Source: Paenibacillus sp. HB172176 (GTDB lineage Bacteria; Bacillota; Bacilli; Paenibacillales; Paenibacillaceae). Taken from it: DNA of 64,000 nt. The stretch covers positions 372,001 to 436,000 of the forward strand of contig NZ_JAATHD010000002.1 in the NCBI RefSeq assembly GCF_011947265.1, written 5' to 3'. Made by a program: the position numbers and the translations under genes. This document shows positions 56,466 to 64,000 of the stretch, one piece after another (positions within the stretch are counted from its first letter, which is position 1; every line of letters begins with the position of its first letter). A model generated the notes under the pieces. That model did no database searches and was not told where the DNA came from. It saw only the letters and a program-made list of their open reading frames with translations.

Positions 56466-56950
56466 GCAAAAAACTCTCATCCCTACGTCTGCTGCCAGAC
56501 ATAGGGACGAGAGCTGTATCCCGCGGTTCCACCCTACTTGATTATCTTATAGAGGTTGTTCAAAAAGTCCGCTTTTGATCACGAAGTATCCCGAGAAGTC
56601 TTTTCGACATCGAATCTTGCATTCAGCCGAAACAAGCATATGCTTACGAAGCGATGCTTCCTACGGAAACATTTCCGTTGCTCACGTAGTATCCACTACG
56701 AGCGGATGCTTACGAAGTACGTTTCTCACGAAACGTTTTAGCTACTCAGTTTCTAGCTATATACAAGCTTCTCGGTGCTGAAAACCGAACTTTTTGAACA
56801 CGCATTTATAGCAAGATAATCCTCTTTTTTCGCAATGACTCCAGAGCGCCTTCGTCATAATGGTCCTCTCCGGGCTTGCACTGTCCCCGATTCGCTGAGC
56901 TTGTCGACACATTAGGCCTACTTTTCTCTTTCACCGTCATCTATCCATAA
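56466..56950 (-). ncRNA. Glycine T-box leader of glyQS, interrupted by a MITE-like repeat
   Basis: On the minus strand, Stem I begins near 56940 (GAAAGAGAAAAGTA) and has GAA-GGC-G on its 3' side; GGC (56848-56850 complement) is a Gly specifier. The T-box bulge AGGGTGGAACCGCGG is at 56520-56534. A perfect terminator (CTCTCGTCCC... with ...GGGATGAGAG, then TTTTTT) lies at 56466-56513. Between Stem I and the T-box the repeat copy C (56552-56805) is inserted, roughly doubling leader length. Confidence 0.9.
56547..56810 (+). repeat. MITE-like repeat, copy C (inside the glyQS T-box leader)
   Basis: Element 56552-56805 (254 bp) between 5-bp direct repeats TTATA (56547-56551, 56806-56810). The core 56558-56799 starts with GTTCAAAAAG and ends with CTTTTTGAAC and is collinear with copies A and B. 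Removing the element and one TTATA restores GATTATCTT-ATAGC-AAGATAATC, a 9-bp hairpin with a 5-base loop, which is probably Stem III of the T-box. Confidence 0.92.
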
Positions 56951-56956
56951 TGTGTT

Positions 56957-56985
56957 ATTCTATGCTTTCCAAGTCAAATTGTCAA
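56957..56985 (-). promoter_or_regulatory. Sigma-A promoter of glyQS
   Basis: On the minus strand TTGACA (56980-56985), a 17-base spacer, TAGAAT (56957-56962). The transcript would start at about 56950, just before Stem I. The -35 overlaps the recO stop codon. Confidence 0.8.
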
Positions 56986-57725
56986 ATCAATTTCTCGATC
57001 TGGTCCAGGAAGCTTCGCGATTTCATTGGAATGGCCAGTTGAGCGTCCATCAGTCCACGCATGCACTGCTTTAATTCCGCCTTCGTCTCGGGCTTCACGT
57101 TAATATCGCCCAACCTGCGCATATCCATTCTTGCGAACAATCTCAGCAGCTTATGCGCGCCTTCCCCGACAGGAAGGGCAAACGTATCTCTCGCCATGCA
57201 TCTCGAGCATAGAACGCCGCCCGAATGACAGGACAGCTTGAAAGGTCCGACCCGATTGCCGCAATGCATGCATTGTTCAAGTTCCGGCAAATAACCCGCC
57301 AGCTCCAATATCCGCATTTCATAAAGATGCAGCACAATCTGCGGATCCTTCCCTACTTGCAAGGCTTCCAGGCAAGCCTTGAGCTGTTCGAAATAAAAGC
57401 CGCTTGGTTCCTCCTCCTGCAAGGTTCGATCCGTCAACTCGGCGGCATATGCCGCATACGCGGAAAGCTCCAGCTTCGTACGCAAAACATGGTGAGACTC
57501 GATTATCTCACCATGATTCAAGGTTCCAAGACCTTTATTGCGGAAATATTGAAATTCTCCGTATGTAAACGGCTGAGCCAAAGAGGAATGCCTGCTTTTC
57601 ACCTTTTTGGCTCCCCGAACCAGAATGCCCGTTTTGCCGTTTGACTTCGTCAGCAACGTAATAATTTTGTTGTTCTCCCCATAATCCATGCCGCGAAGGA
57701 CAATGCCTTCCGCTCGATGAAGCAT
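56982..57725 (-). CDS. recO: DNA repair protein RecO
   Basis: 247 aa. OB-fold N-terminus (EGIVLRGMDYGENNKIITLLTK), helical middle, and a four-Cys zinc site (CMHCGNRVG ... CSRCM). It loads RecA on SSB-coated DNA in the RecFOR pathway. GGGGGAG lies eight bases before the ATG. The era-yqzL-recO-glyQS order is the Bacillus one. Confidence 0.96.
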   Translation of the reverse strand: MLHRAEGIVLRGMDYGENNKIITLLTKSNGKTGILVRGAKKVKSRHSSLAQPFTYGEFQYFRNKGLGTLNHGEIIESHHVLRTKLELSAYAAYAAELTDRTLQEEEPSGFYFEQLKACLEALQVGKDPQIVLHLYEMRILELAGYLPELEQCMHCGNRVGPFKLSCHSGGVLCSRCMARDTFALPVGEGAHKLLRLFARMDMRRLGDINVKPETKAELKQCMRGLMDAQLAIPMKSRSFLDQIEKLI

Positions 57726-57796
57726 TTCGGCGTCTCCCCCATGAAATATCCGATAAGATAGTCATTCCTTATTGTTTGATACCATGAAACTGGCTG

Positions 57797-57952
57797 TTAA
57801 AGCTCCTGTTCGTCCATAGGCGCAATTTCTTCATCTCTTCCTTGCAAGGAATCCGGGTGGTCGTTCACCCCGTACTGATTCATTTCTTTGTAAAGCATGA
57901 AGGATTCGACATCCCCGGTCAATGTGAAATACTTCCACGAAAAATCTCGCAT
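57797..57952 (-). CDS. yqzL: YqzL-like small protein
   Basis: 51 aa, easily missed. It reads MRDFSWKYFTLTGDVESFML then YKEMNQYGVNDHP and an acidic end. The (N/D)FSW-x-F-x-x-TG-x-(V/I)-x-x-(Y/F)-LLYKE pattern and the position between era and recO match the YqzL family of Bacilli. AAAGGGAT precedes the ATG. Function unknown. Confidence 0.82.
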   Translation of the reverse strand: MRDFSWKYFTLTGDVESFMLYKEMNQYGVNDHPDSLQGRDEEIAPMDEQEL

Positions 57953-58060
57953 TCGTATTCATCCCTTTCCGCCTCGGAAATGCTGCTCCAGACGTTATTA
58001 GGATACGACCATTACCTCCGGGCTATCCTTAGAAAATAACGACAATTGAGAATCTCATTC

Positions 58061-58984
58061 TCAGTCGTGACGGAAGCCGAGATCCTTCAGCACGCGCTCC
58101 TGATTGCGCCAATCCTTCTTCACCTTCACCCAAAGCTCCAGAAAAATTCGGGAACCGAGCAGCGCTTCAATATCCTTGCGAGCTCCTTTGCCGACTTCCT
58201 TCAGAAACTCGCCGCGCTTCCCGATAATAATGCCCTTCTGGGAATCGCGTTCCACGAAAATGACTGCGCCGATATACACGACGCCATTGTCCTGCACGCG
58301 CATATCCTCAATCGACACCGCGATGGAATGGGGAATTTCCTCTCTCGCCATATGCAGAATCTTCTCGCGAATGAGCTCCGCGCATACGAATTGCTCCGGA
58401 TGATCCGTAATTTGATCCGCCGGATAATATTGAGGGCCGGTCGGCAAATAACGTGAGAGTTGTTCCAACAAAGTCGATACATTATTGCCCTGCAATGCCG
58501 AGATCGGTATAATCTCCGCAAACTCATGGAGAGCGCTGTATTGCGTAATCATCGGCAGCAGCTGCTCCGGCTCGATCTTGTCAATCTTGTTCATGACGAG
58601 AAAGACCGGCGTCTTCACCTTCTTAAGCTGTTCGATAATATAGCGGTCGCCTCCGCCCAGTCCCTCCGAAGCGTCGATAAGGAACAATGCCGCCTCCACT
58701 TCCCTAAGCGCGCTCTCCGCAGTCTGCATCATATAATTGCCAAGCTTCGATTGCGGCTTATGAATGCCCGGCGTATCCAGGAATACAATTTGCAGCTCGG
58801 GCGTTGTATATACGCCGTGAATCTTATTTCGCGTCGTTTGGGGCTTGTCTGACATAATCGCGATTTTCTGACCGATGAGATGATTCATTAAGGTCGATTT
58901 CCCTACATTCGGCCTTCCGATAATCGCTACAAAGCCCGATTTGAACGCTTTCTTCTGTGTATCAGATCCCTTTGATTCTTTCAT
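58061..58984 (-). CDS. era: GTPase Era
   Basis: 307 aa. G1 [10 protein letters not shown]3 DTPGIHKP, G4 NKID (VMNKIDKIE), and a C-terminal KH domain that binds the 3' end of 16S rRNA ([20 protein letters not shown]). It takes part in 30S maturation. The ATG overlaps the cdd stop (ATGA). A much longer in-frame reading upstream (to 59248) lies inside cdd and is not real. Confidence 0.97.
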   Translation of the reverse strand: MKESKGSDTQKKAFKSGFVAIIGRPNVGKSTLMNHLIGQKIAIMSDKPQTTRNKIHGVYTTPELQIVFLDTPGIHKPQSKLGNYMMQTAESALREVEAALFLIDASEGLGGGDRYIIEQLKKVKTPVFLVMNKIDKIEPEQLLPMITQYSALHEFAEIIPISALQGNNVSTLLEQLSRYLPTGPQYYPADQITDHPEQFVCAELIREKILHMAREEIPHSIAVSIEDMRVQDNGVVYIGAVIFVERDSQKGIIIGKRGEFLKEVGKGARKDIEALLGSRIFLELWVKVKKDWRNQERVLKDLGFRHD

Positions 58985-59424
58985 GAATGAGGTTGTTCTC
59001 CCTTTGTTAATGATATTGGCGTGAAAGCTCCCGGAAGCAGCTGTGATACCGTTGAAACTTCGAAATCTCCCTGCAGGTTGCTCATAATGACCGGCATATC
59101 CGGATCGCAAAGCTCGACCATCACCTGCCTGCATACGCCGCATGGCGTAATCGGCGCCTCCGTATTGCCGATAATGGCAATCGCCTGAAAGCTTCCCGCC
59201 TTCTTGCCATCGGCAATCGCGCGAAAGAGGGCGGTGCGCTCGGCGCAATTGGTTGCTCCATAAGCCGCGTTCTCGATATTGCAGCCATGATGAACGCCGC
59301 CCTCCGCATCCAGAAGCGCGGCTCCGACATGAAACCTGGAATAAGGCGCGTAAGCACGGTTCATCGCTTCCTCCGCCGCTTTCACAAGCATTCGATCCCC
59401 AGGGGAAAGCGCTGCTGCGTTCAA
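58981..59424 (-). CDS. cdd: Cytidine deaminase
   Basis: 147 aa. Zinc-site motifs [14 protein letters not shown] (Cys and catalytic Glu region) and [10 protein letters not shown] are intact; [13 protein letters not shown] precedes them. Converts cytidine and deoxycytidine to the uridine forms. Start TTG at 59424 is eight bases after AGAGGAG; a GTG at 59442 overlapping the dgkA stop is the alternative. Confidence 0.96.
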   Translation of the reverse strand: MNAAALSPGDRMLVKAAEEAMNRAYAPYSRFHVGAALLDAEGGVHHGCNIENAAYGATNCAERTALFRAIADGKKAGSFQAIAIIGNTEAPITPCGVCRQVMVELCDPDMPVIMSNLQGDFEVSTVSQLLPGAFTPISLTKGEQPHS

Positions 59425-59438
59425 GCTATCCACTCCTC

Positions 59439-59786
59439 TCACCAGATATGCTTGCCGAATATAAGCAAAGCAATAATAACCGCGCCGATTGCCGTCAGCA
59501 GCACGGCTCCTGCCGCGATATCCTTCGCTTTTTTCGCAAGCGGATGTATCGCAGGGCTCGCCAGATCAACCGTTTGCTCGATAGCCGTATTGACAAGCTC
59601 GGCGGAAATGACCATTGCCATACAAAGAATAATTAAAGACCACTCGATCGTATCCAAGGCTAGAATGAATCCGGCGACGACGACCAACAAAGCCGCAAGC
59701 ATATGAATGCGCATATGGCTTTGCGTCCGAATCGCATAGGAAATGCCCTCAAGCGCCAGACCAACACTTCGAGCAAACTTCTTCAT
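59439..59786 (-). CDS. dgkA: Diacylglycerol/undecaprenol kinase DgkA
   Basis: 115 aa, three membrane helices, with the family motif EWSLIILCMAMVISAELVNTAIEQTVDL containing the catalytic Glu. Gram-positive members phosphorylate undecaprenol. Its ATG overlaps the ybeY stop (TGATG). Confidence 0.94.
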   Translation of the reverse strand: MKKFARSVGLALEGISYAIRTQSHMRIHMLAALLVVVAGFILALDTIEWSLIILCMAMVISAELVNTAIEQTVDLASPAIHPLAKKAKDIAAGAVLLTAIGAVIIALLIFGKHIW

Positions 59787-60283
59787 CAGCGGGTAAGGCC
59801 AGCCTTCAGAAGCACTTGCTCCTGCTTCGCCGTCATTTCCGATTCCGATTGCTCGTCCCCATGATCGTAACCGATCAAATGCAAGAAGCCGTGCACGAAC
59901 AGAAAGCCGATCTCGCGCTCGATGGAGTGACCGTATTCCTCGCTTTGAGCAACAGCGCGATCTACGGAAATAATAATGTCGCCCAGCATGCCGGAGATCG
60001 GGTCCGGTTCATCCTCGCTCTCGACTTCGAATACAATGTCGAGCTCTTCGACGCCGTCATCCTGCATCGCGAAGGACAGCACATCCGTCGGACGGTCGAT
60101 TCCCCGATATTCCTTGTTCAGCGCGTGAATGCCTTCATCATCTGTGAAGGTCAATGCGACCTCGCCCCTATCCATACCTTCCGCTTCTCCCGCCAACTGC
60201 AGCAGCTCTTCCAGCTTCTCAATCCAGTTGTCGGGAATTTCCAGCTTCTCTTGCTCATTGCTCCAATCCAAATGCAGCCCCAT
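59786..60283 (-). CDS. ybeY: Endoribonuclease YbeY
   Basis: 165 aa. The zinc-binding HGFLHLIGYDH (H-x3-H-x5-H) is present near the C-terminus, preceded by YRGIDRPTDVLSFAM. Works in 16S rRNA 3' processing and ribosome quality control. The AAAGGAG site lies in the last codons of pgpH and the ATG follows its stop directly. Confidence 0.96.
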   Translation of the reverse strand: MGLHLDWSNEQEKLEIPDNWIEKLEELLQLAGEAEGMDRGEVALTFTDDEGIHALNKEYRGIDRPTDVLSFAMQDDGVEELDIVFEVESEDEPDPISGMLGDIIISVDRAVAQSEEYGHSIEREIGFLFVHGFLHLIGYDHGDEQSESEMTAKQEQVLLKAGLTR

Positions 60284-62524
60284 CTATTCAGCTCTCTCCT
60301 TTGCTTTTACATCCTCCGGGTATTCGATCCTGGAGTGGAATATGCCGATTACGCTTTCTTTAAGCGATTGGGCTATTTTATCCAATTCCTTCAGCGTCAA
60401 GTCGCATTCATTATACTGATTGTCGTCCAGCCGGCTCTTGATAATCTTCGCGATCATCGCCTCAACCTGCTCTACCGTTGGATTTCTGAGGCTTCGAACC
60501 GCCGCTTCCACACAGTCAGAGATGCCGACGACCGCCGCTTCCTTCGATTGCGCCTTTGGTCCGGGATATCGATAATCATCCTCCGTGAAAGCTGCCTCCT
60601 TCCCTTCCTCCTCTGCTTGCTTCAACGCCTTGTAATAGAAAAATTTCAAAGAGGTCGTGCCGTGATGCTGCTCGGCAATATCGCGAATCGGCTTCGGAAT
60701 ATTATAGCCCTTCAGCATTTCCACGCCATCCCTCGCATGCGCGACAATAATCGATTTGCTCAATTTCGGGTCAATCGTGTCATGCGGATTCTCGATATTG
60801 GACTGATTCTCGATGAAATAATTCGGCCGCTTCGTCTTCCCGATATCATGATAGAAGGAGCCGACGCGGCACAGCAAGCCGTTCGCGCCGATCGCCTCCG
60901 CTGCAGCCTCGGACAGATTTCCCACCATGACGCTGTGATGATAGGTTCCCGGCGTCTCCGTCAGCAGCTTGCGCAGCAGCGGATGATTCGGATTCGAGAG
61001 CTCCACCAGCTTCAGAGCCGATAGAATGCCGAATGTTATCTCGAAGAAAGGCATCAAGCCGATGACGAGCACAGCGGTTAGCAAACCGCCGCCGAAGGCG
61101 AAAGCGACCGAATAGATAAACGGCATTCGGTTCAAATCCTCCGACAGCATCAGCATGGAGATGACCGACACGGAGCCGAACAAGCTTACCATAATGCCGG
61201 CTTTCAGTATGGTCGAGCGCTGACTCGCGCGGTAGATGGAGAAAACAGCCGCGAGCGAGATCACCATAATGAAGAAGCCATATTTGAAATCGAAGATTTG
61301 ATTCTGACTCGTGTTGAGAATAATGCTGCCCATCACCGTGAAGATGAACGAGGCGATAATGGCCAGATGCATGTCCATCAACAGCGTAATCAGCATAGCG
61401 CCCAGGGCCGCCGGAGCCAAATAGCCTGCATAAGGCGCGGAGTCGGTCTGAGTCAACGCAATAATCTGGATAATAATAATATTAATCAGGAAGATGAGCC
61501 AGAGCATCAGCAGCTGCGCGTTGCTGTATCTCGGCTTTACGCCGTTAATGCCGCCGGATTGATGCAGATACACATACATCACAATCGCGAACATAACCGA
61601 CATGAAGAACAGTCCGAGCTGCGGCCAATAATCCTTCTTATCCTGCAGAAGATTCGCATCGGACAGCAGCTTATAGGTTTCTGCCGTTATGGTCTCGCCG
61701 CGTTTGACGAACACATCTCCTTCCTTAATAATAACGGGAGGCGTGTTCTGTTTCGCTTCCGCCTTGGCTTCATCCGTCGCTTCCTGATCGAGGAACTTGT
61801 TCGGCATAATGACAAAGCGCGCGAGCTCCTGCACGATTTCGCGCTCGGTGCGGCTCGACAAGGAGCTCGAATTAACAAGCTCTGCCACTTGGGTGCGCGC
61901 CGTCTCGGCCTCTCTAAGCTGCTCGCTGGTAAGCTTCCTTACAATTCCCTTCGCTACATCTCGCATCTCCGACAACTGCTCGGACGTGAGCTGCGGCATC
62001 TTATAGAAGGTTTCTTCGGGAATCGTGTATTGTTGATCCTTCGCTTCCGTCGCCATCTCTTCCAGCAAAGAATCGCTGTAAGTGCCGTCACGCTTGTTCG
62101 ACTTCACGAATGCATCGATATATTCCCCATATTTGCCCGGAATTTCGCTCTTGTAAATATCAATTTTGTTCTCAGTCGTTACTTGATCGTCCTGATTCAA
62201 TTGTTCGATTCGATACAGTATTTGCTCGACAAGCATTTCATCATGCAGCGCCACGATCGAGTATTTCGGATCAATTCGCTTAGCCGCCTCTTCCTCAGCC
62301 AGCCTTGTCGCATTTTCATCTCTAATCTGGAACGGGGCTTTAATATCGTTCTCGCTGATAGAGCCTTCCGCGATATCATAGGTTTCCGGAATTAAATGCG
62401 GCGCCAAGCTGAAATAGAAGAGCAGCACGAACATCACCATCAAGAGCCACTTGACGGCGGGGTTCTGCCTCCAGCCCTGCGGTTTCACAGGATGATCTCT
62501 CTTGCTTGTCCCAATGGGGTTCAT
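60284..62524 (-). CDS. pgpH: 7TM-HD family phosphodiesterase PgpH
   Basis: 746 aa. N-terminal helix, a large extracytoplasmic 7TMR-HDED domain (about residues 60-300), seven membrane helices (about 310-500) and a cytosolic HD domain with HHSVMVGNLSEAA, FYHDIGKTKRPNYF and VAHARDGVEML. Homologues (YqfF/PgpH) hydrolyse c-di-AMP. AAAGGA precedes the ATG. It lies between phoH and ybeY as in B. subtilis. Confidence 0.95.
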   Translation of the reverse strand: MNPIGTSKRDHPVKPQGWRQNPAVKWLLMVMFVLLFYFSLAPHLIPETYDIAEGSISENDIKAPFQIRDENATRLAEEEAAKRIDPKYSIVALHDEMLVEQILYRIEQLNQDDQVTTENKIDIYKSEIPGKYGEYIDAFVKSNKRDGTYSDSLLEEMATEAKDQQYTIPEETFYKMPQLTSEQLSEMRDVAKGIVRKLTSEQLREAETARTQVAELVNSSSLSSRTEREIVQELARFVIMPNKFLDQEATDEAKAEAKQNTPPVIIKEGDVFVKRGETITAETYKLLSDANLLQDKKDYWPQLGLFFMSVMFAIVMYVYLHQSGGINGVKPRYSNAQLLMLWLIFLINIIIIQIIALTQTDSAPYAGYLAPAALGAMLITLLMDMHLAIIASFIFTVMGSIILNTSQNQIFDFKYGFFIMVISLAAVFSIYRASQRSTILKAGIMVSLFGSVSVISMLMLSEDLNRMPFIYSVAFAFGGGLLTAVLVIGLMPFFEITFGILSALKLVELSNPNHPLLRKLLTETPGTYHHSVMVGNLSEAAAEAIGANGLLCRVGSFYHDIGKTKRPNYFIENQSNIENPHDTIDPKLSKSIIVAHARDGVEMLKGYNIPKPIRDIAEQHHGTTSLKFFYYKALKQAEEEGKEAAFTEDDYRYPGPKAQSKEAAVVGISDCVEAAVRSLRNPTVEQVEAMIAKIIKSRLDDNQYNECDLTLKELDKIAQSLKESVIGIFHSRIEYPEDVKAKERAE

Positions 62525-62579
62525 GCAGCAACAATTCCTTTCCCGAGATGATCACGGACGAGACGCTGGCACCAGCGCC

Positions 62580-63557
62580 TCAGATCTTATTCTCCGCATC
62601 CTTATTATAAGCCACGATGATTTGCTGCACCAAGGAATGCCGGACCACATCCTGGTCCGAGAAATGGACCATGCCGATCTCCTCGATATCCTTCAGAATG
62701 CGCTGAGCCTCCACGATACCCGAGGTTTTCCCTCTTGGCAAATCAATCTGCGTCATATCTCCCGTTACGACCATCTTGGAGCCGAAGCCAAGTCTCGTCA
62801 GGAACATCTTCATCTGCTCGCCGGTCGTATTCTGAGCCTCGTCCAATATAATAAAAGAGTCGTCCAGCGTCCGGCCCCGCATATATGCAAGCGGCGCGAT
62901 TTCGATCAATCCACGCTCGAGCGCCTTCACGGTCTGATCCGGGCCGAGCACTTCATGCAGCGCATCGTACAGCGGCCGCAAATAGGGATCTACCTTTTCT
63001 TGCAAATCTCCGGGCAGAAAGCCCAGATTCTCTCCCGCTTCCACGGCGGGTCTCGTCAGTACGATTCGTTTCACGGAGCCTTCCTTGAGCGCCGCTACGG
63101 CGAGCACAACGGCCAGATACGTCTTTCCCGTGCCTGCCGGACCGATCCCGAACACAATGTCCCGCTTTCGAATCGTCTTCACATAATGCCGCTGGCCGAT
63201 CGTCTTGACGAGTATCTTCTTGCCCCGGAAGGTCGTTGCGATTTCCTTGCTGAACAAATCCAGCAGCTCCTCCGCCTGCATATTCCGAGCCAGATCAAGC
63301 GCATAAGCGACATCGCGCTCCGACGGAACATAGCCTCCGCGCACAAGCTTCAGAAGCACTTGATATAATTGCTCGAGAGAATCGACCTCCGCTGCCGGAC
63401 CTGTAATGACAATCTCGGCTTCACGCGATGATAGGGTTGATTCCACTCCTTCTTGAACGAGCTTGAGCAGCTTATCCTGGGGTCCGAATACGGCTAGTCC
63501 TTCTTCCGCATTTCCAAGCTCGACTCTTGCGATTTTCGTCGTTTCTATTGGCAACAA
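62580..63557 (-). CDS. phoH: PhoH family ATPase
   Basis: 325 aa. An N-terminal KH-like region (residues 1 to ~110) precedes the P-loop ATPase with GIGPAGTGKTYLAV and Walker B SFIILDEAQNTT; LTRPAVEAGENLGFLPGD lies between. Probably an RNA helicase-like ATPase. The start is a TTG eight bases after GGGAG, just past the yqfD stop. Confidence 0.95.
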   Translation of the reverse strand: MLPIETTKIARVELGNAEEGLAVFGPQDKLLKLVQEGVESTLSSREAEIVITGPAAEVDSLEQLYQVLLKLVRGGYVPSERDVAYALDLARNMQAEELLDLFSKEIATTFRGKKILVKTIGQRHYVKTIRKRDIVFGIGPAGTGKTYLAVVLAVAALKEGSVKRIVLTRPAVEAGENLGFLPGDLQEKVDPYLRPLYDALHEVLGPDQTVKALERGLIEIAPLAYMRGRTLDDSFIILDEAQNTTGEQMKMFLTRLGFGSKMVVTGDMTQIDLPRGKTSGIVEAQRILKDIEEIGMVHFSDQDVVRHSLVQQIIVAYNKDAENKI

Positions 63558-63560
63558 TCC

Positions 63561-64000
63561 TCATTCTCCCTGCATCTGGACTAATGGCATTTCCTTCACG
63601 ATCGATTGATCCACTTCAAAAAGAACTTTCATATAAACTTTACCATTGTCGGCCTCTTCATGCAAAACAATTTCATCCTGAATGACGGCGTCCTCTCCCG
63701 CCTTCTCCATCACATCCGCTCTCGCCTGCAATAGACCGATATTTTTCGCTTCCTCTCCGCTGATCTGCCGATCCTGCATCTCGGATTCCTTGACCGTCTC
63801 CTTAAGCCTTCCAATCGGCAACGTGAAGCCTCGCCAGCTTAGCTTCTGCAGCTCTTGAATCGTCTCGCTGGACTCGTAAGACGACTTGCCGAAGCCGCTG
63901 ACCTTGAGCGCGCGCGACCCGAGGACGAGATGCCAGCTCTTCTTCTGCTCGCCGGTATATACCTTGATCTGCTGCGTCAAGGGCACCTCCACCTTGAATT
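63561..64000 (-). CDS. yqfD: Sporulation protein YqfD (C-terminal part only)
   Basis: About 146 codons of the 3' end; the frame is open to the right edge (preceding codons read FK before VEVPL), so the apparent GTG at 63992 is internal. The segment (GSRALKVSGFGKSSYESSE, LSWRGFTLPIGRLKETV) matches the C-terminal half of YqfD, a sigma-E controlled membrane protein of ~390 aa in Bacillus. phoH follows after the stop. Confidence 0.8.
   Translation of the reverse strand, partial: FKVEVPLTQQIKVYTGEQKKSWHLVLGSRALKVSGFGKSSYESSETIQELQKLSWRGFTLPIGRLKETVKESEMQDRQISGEEAKNIGLLQARADVMEKAGEDAVIQDEIVLHEEADNGKVYMKVLFEVDQSIVKEMPLVQMQGE

Noticed and set aside
58985..59248. In-frame upstream extension of era to 59248
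   Set aside because: It runs through cdd in another frame, and the protein before MKESKG has no family similarity; the ATGA overlap with cdd gives the natural start.

Overview
The window reads as a chromosomal segment of an endospore-forming Firmicute of the Paenibacillus type. Evidence is a complete spoIIIA operon, a gerP coat cluster, sigA-dnaG, T-box leaders, Gram-positive ribosome binding sites with frequent TTG/GTG starts, and gene orders (accB-accC-yqhY; yqhT-aroQ-yqhR-yqhQ-yqhP-mntR; yqfD-phoH-pgpH-ybeY-dgkA-cdd-era-yqzL-recO-glyQS) that match the Bacillus subtilis chromosome. I see no phage, no complete insertion sequence and no CRISPR array. About 66 protein genes, one RNase P RNA, two T-box leaders and three copies of a short non-autonomous repeat were found.

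Layout: 1-2.8 kb, fatty-acid carboxylase genes accB-accC with yqhY and the start of amaP. 2.8-8.8 kb, spoIIIAA-AH and yqhV. 8.9-11 kb, plus-strand comA-comB (sulfolactate synthesis, behind a good sigma-K promoter candidate) and a DUF441 gene. 11-17.3 kb, lysC with a nested in-frame start, efp, yqhT, aroQ, yqhR, yqhQ, yqhP, mntR. 17.4-20.9 kb, ccdA and the zinc uptake operon znuA-znuC-znuB with a consensus promoter and a near-ideal Fur-family (probably Zur) operator. 21-24.6 kb, metG with its T-box leader, yidD, a Zur-like regulator and two small membrane proteins. 24.7-27.2 kb, divergent gerT and gerPA-PE. 27.2-35.2 kb, glycogen genes glgB, glgC, glgD, glgA and a GH15 glucoamylase-like gene. 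35.3-43.3 kb, accessory region: a two-zinc-knuckle mini-protein, a PAS-XRE protein, helD, a membrane-anchored alpha/beta hydrolase, an ABC ATPase, DUF1540 and ypuI. 43.5-46.1 kb, a secreted subtilisin-like protease and rnpB. 46.1-64 kb, yqfO, trmK, a membrane protein, sigA, dnaG, yqxD, yqfL, glyS, glyQ, recO, yqzL, era, cdd, dgkA, ybeY, pgpH, phoH and part of yqfD.

The most unusual feature is a family of ~254-bp MITE-like repeats at about 33.0, 45.4 and 56.6 kb. They share GTTCAAAAAG terminal inverted repeats and two internal tandem units. Two of the three are flanked by 5-bp A/T target duplications (TTTTA, TTATA). One copy sits inside the glyQS T-box leader, exactly in the loop of the hairpin between Stem I and the antiterminator. 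Another lies directly 5' of the glgC Shine-Dalgarno sequence. Other points are a class A-like RNase P RNA, mirror-image sigma-K promoters between gerT and gerP, a gerP cluster without a sixth gene, an ABC ATPase/hydrolase/helD block with overlapping reading frames, and the absence of ccpN between glyS and yqfL.

All calls come from reading the sequence and from memory of protein families. No database search was run, so family names for small membrane proteins and all promoter calls are inferences.
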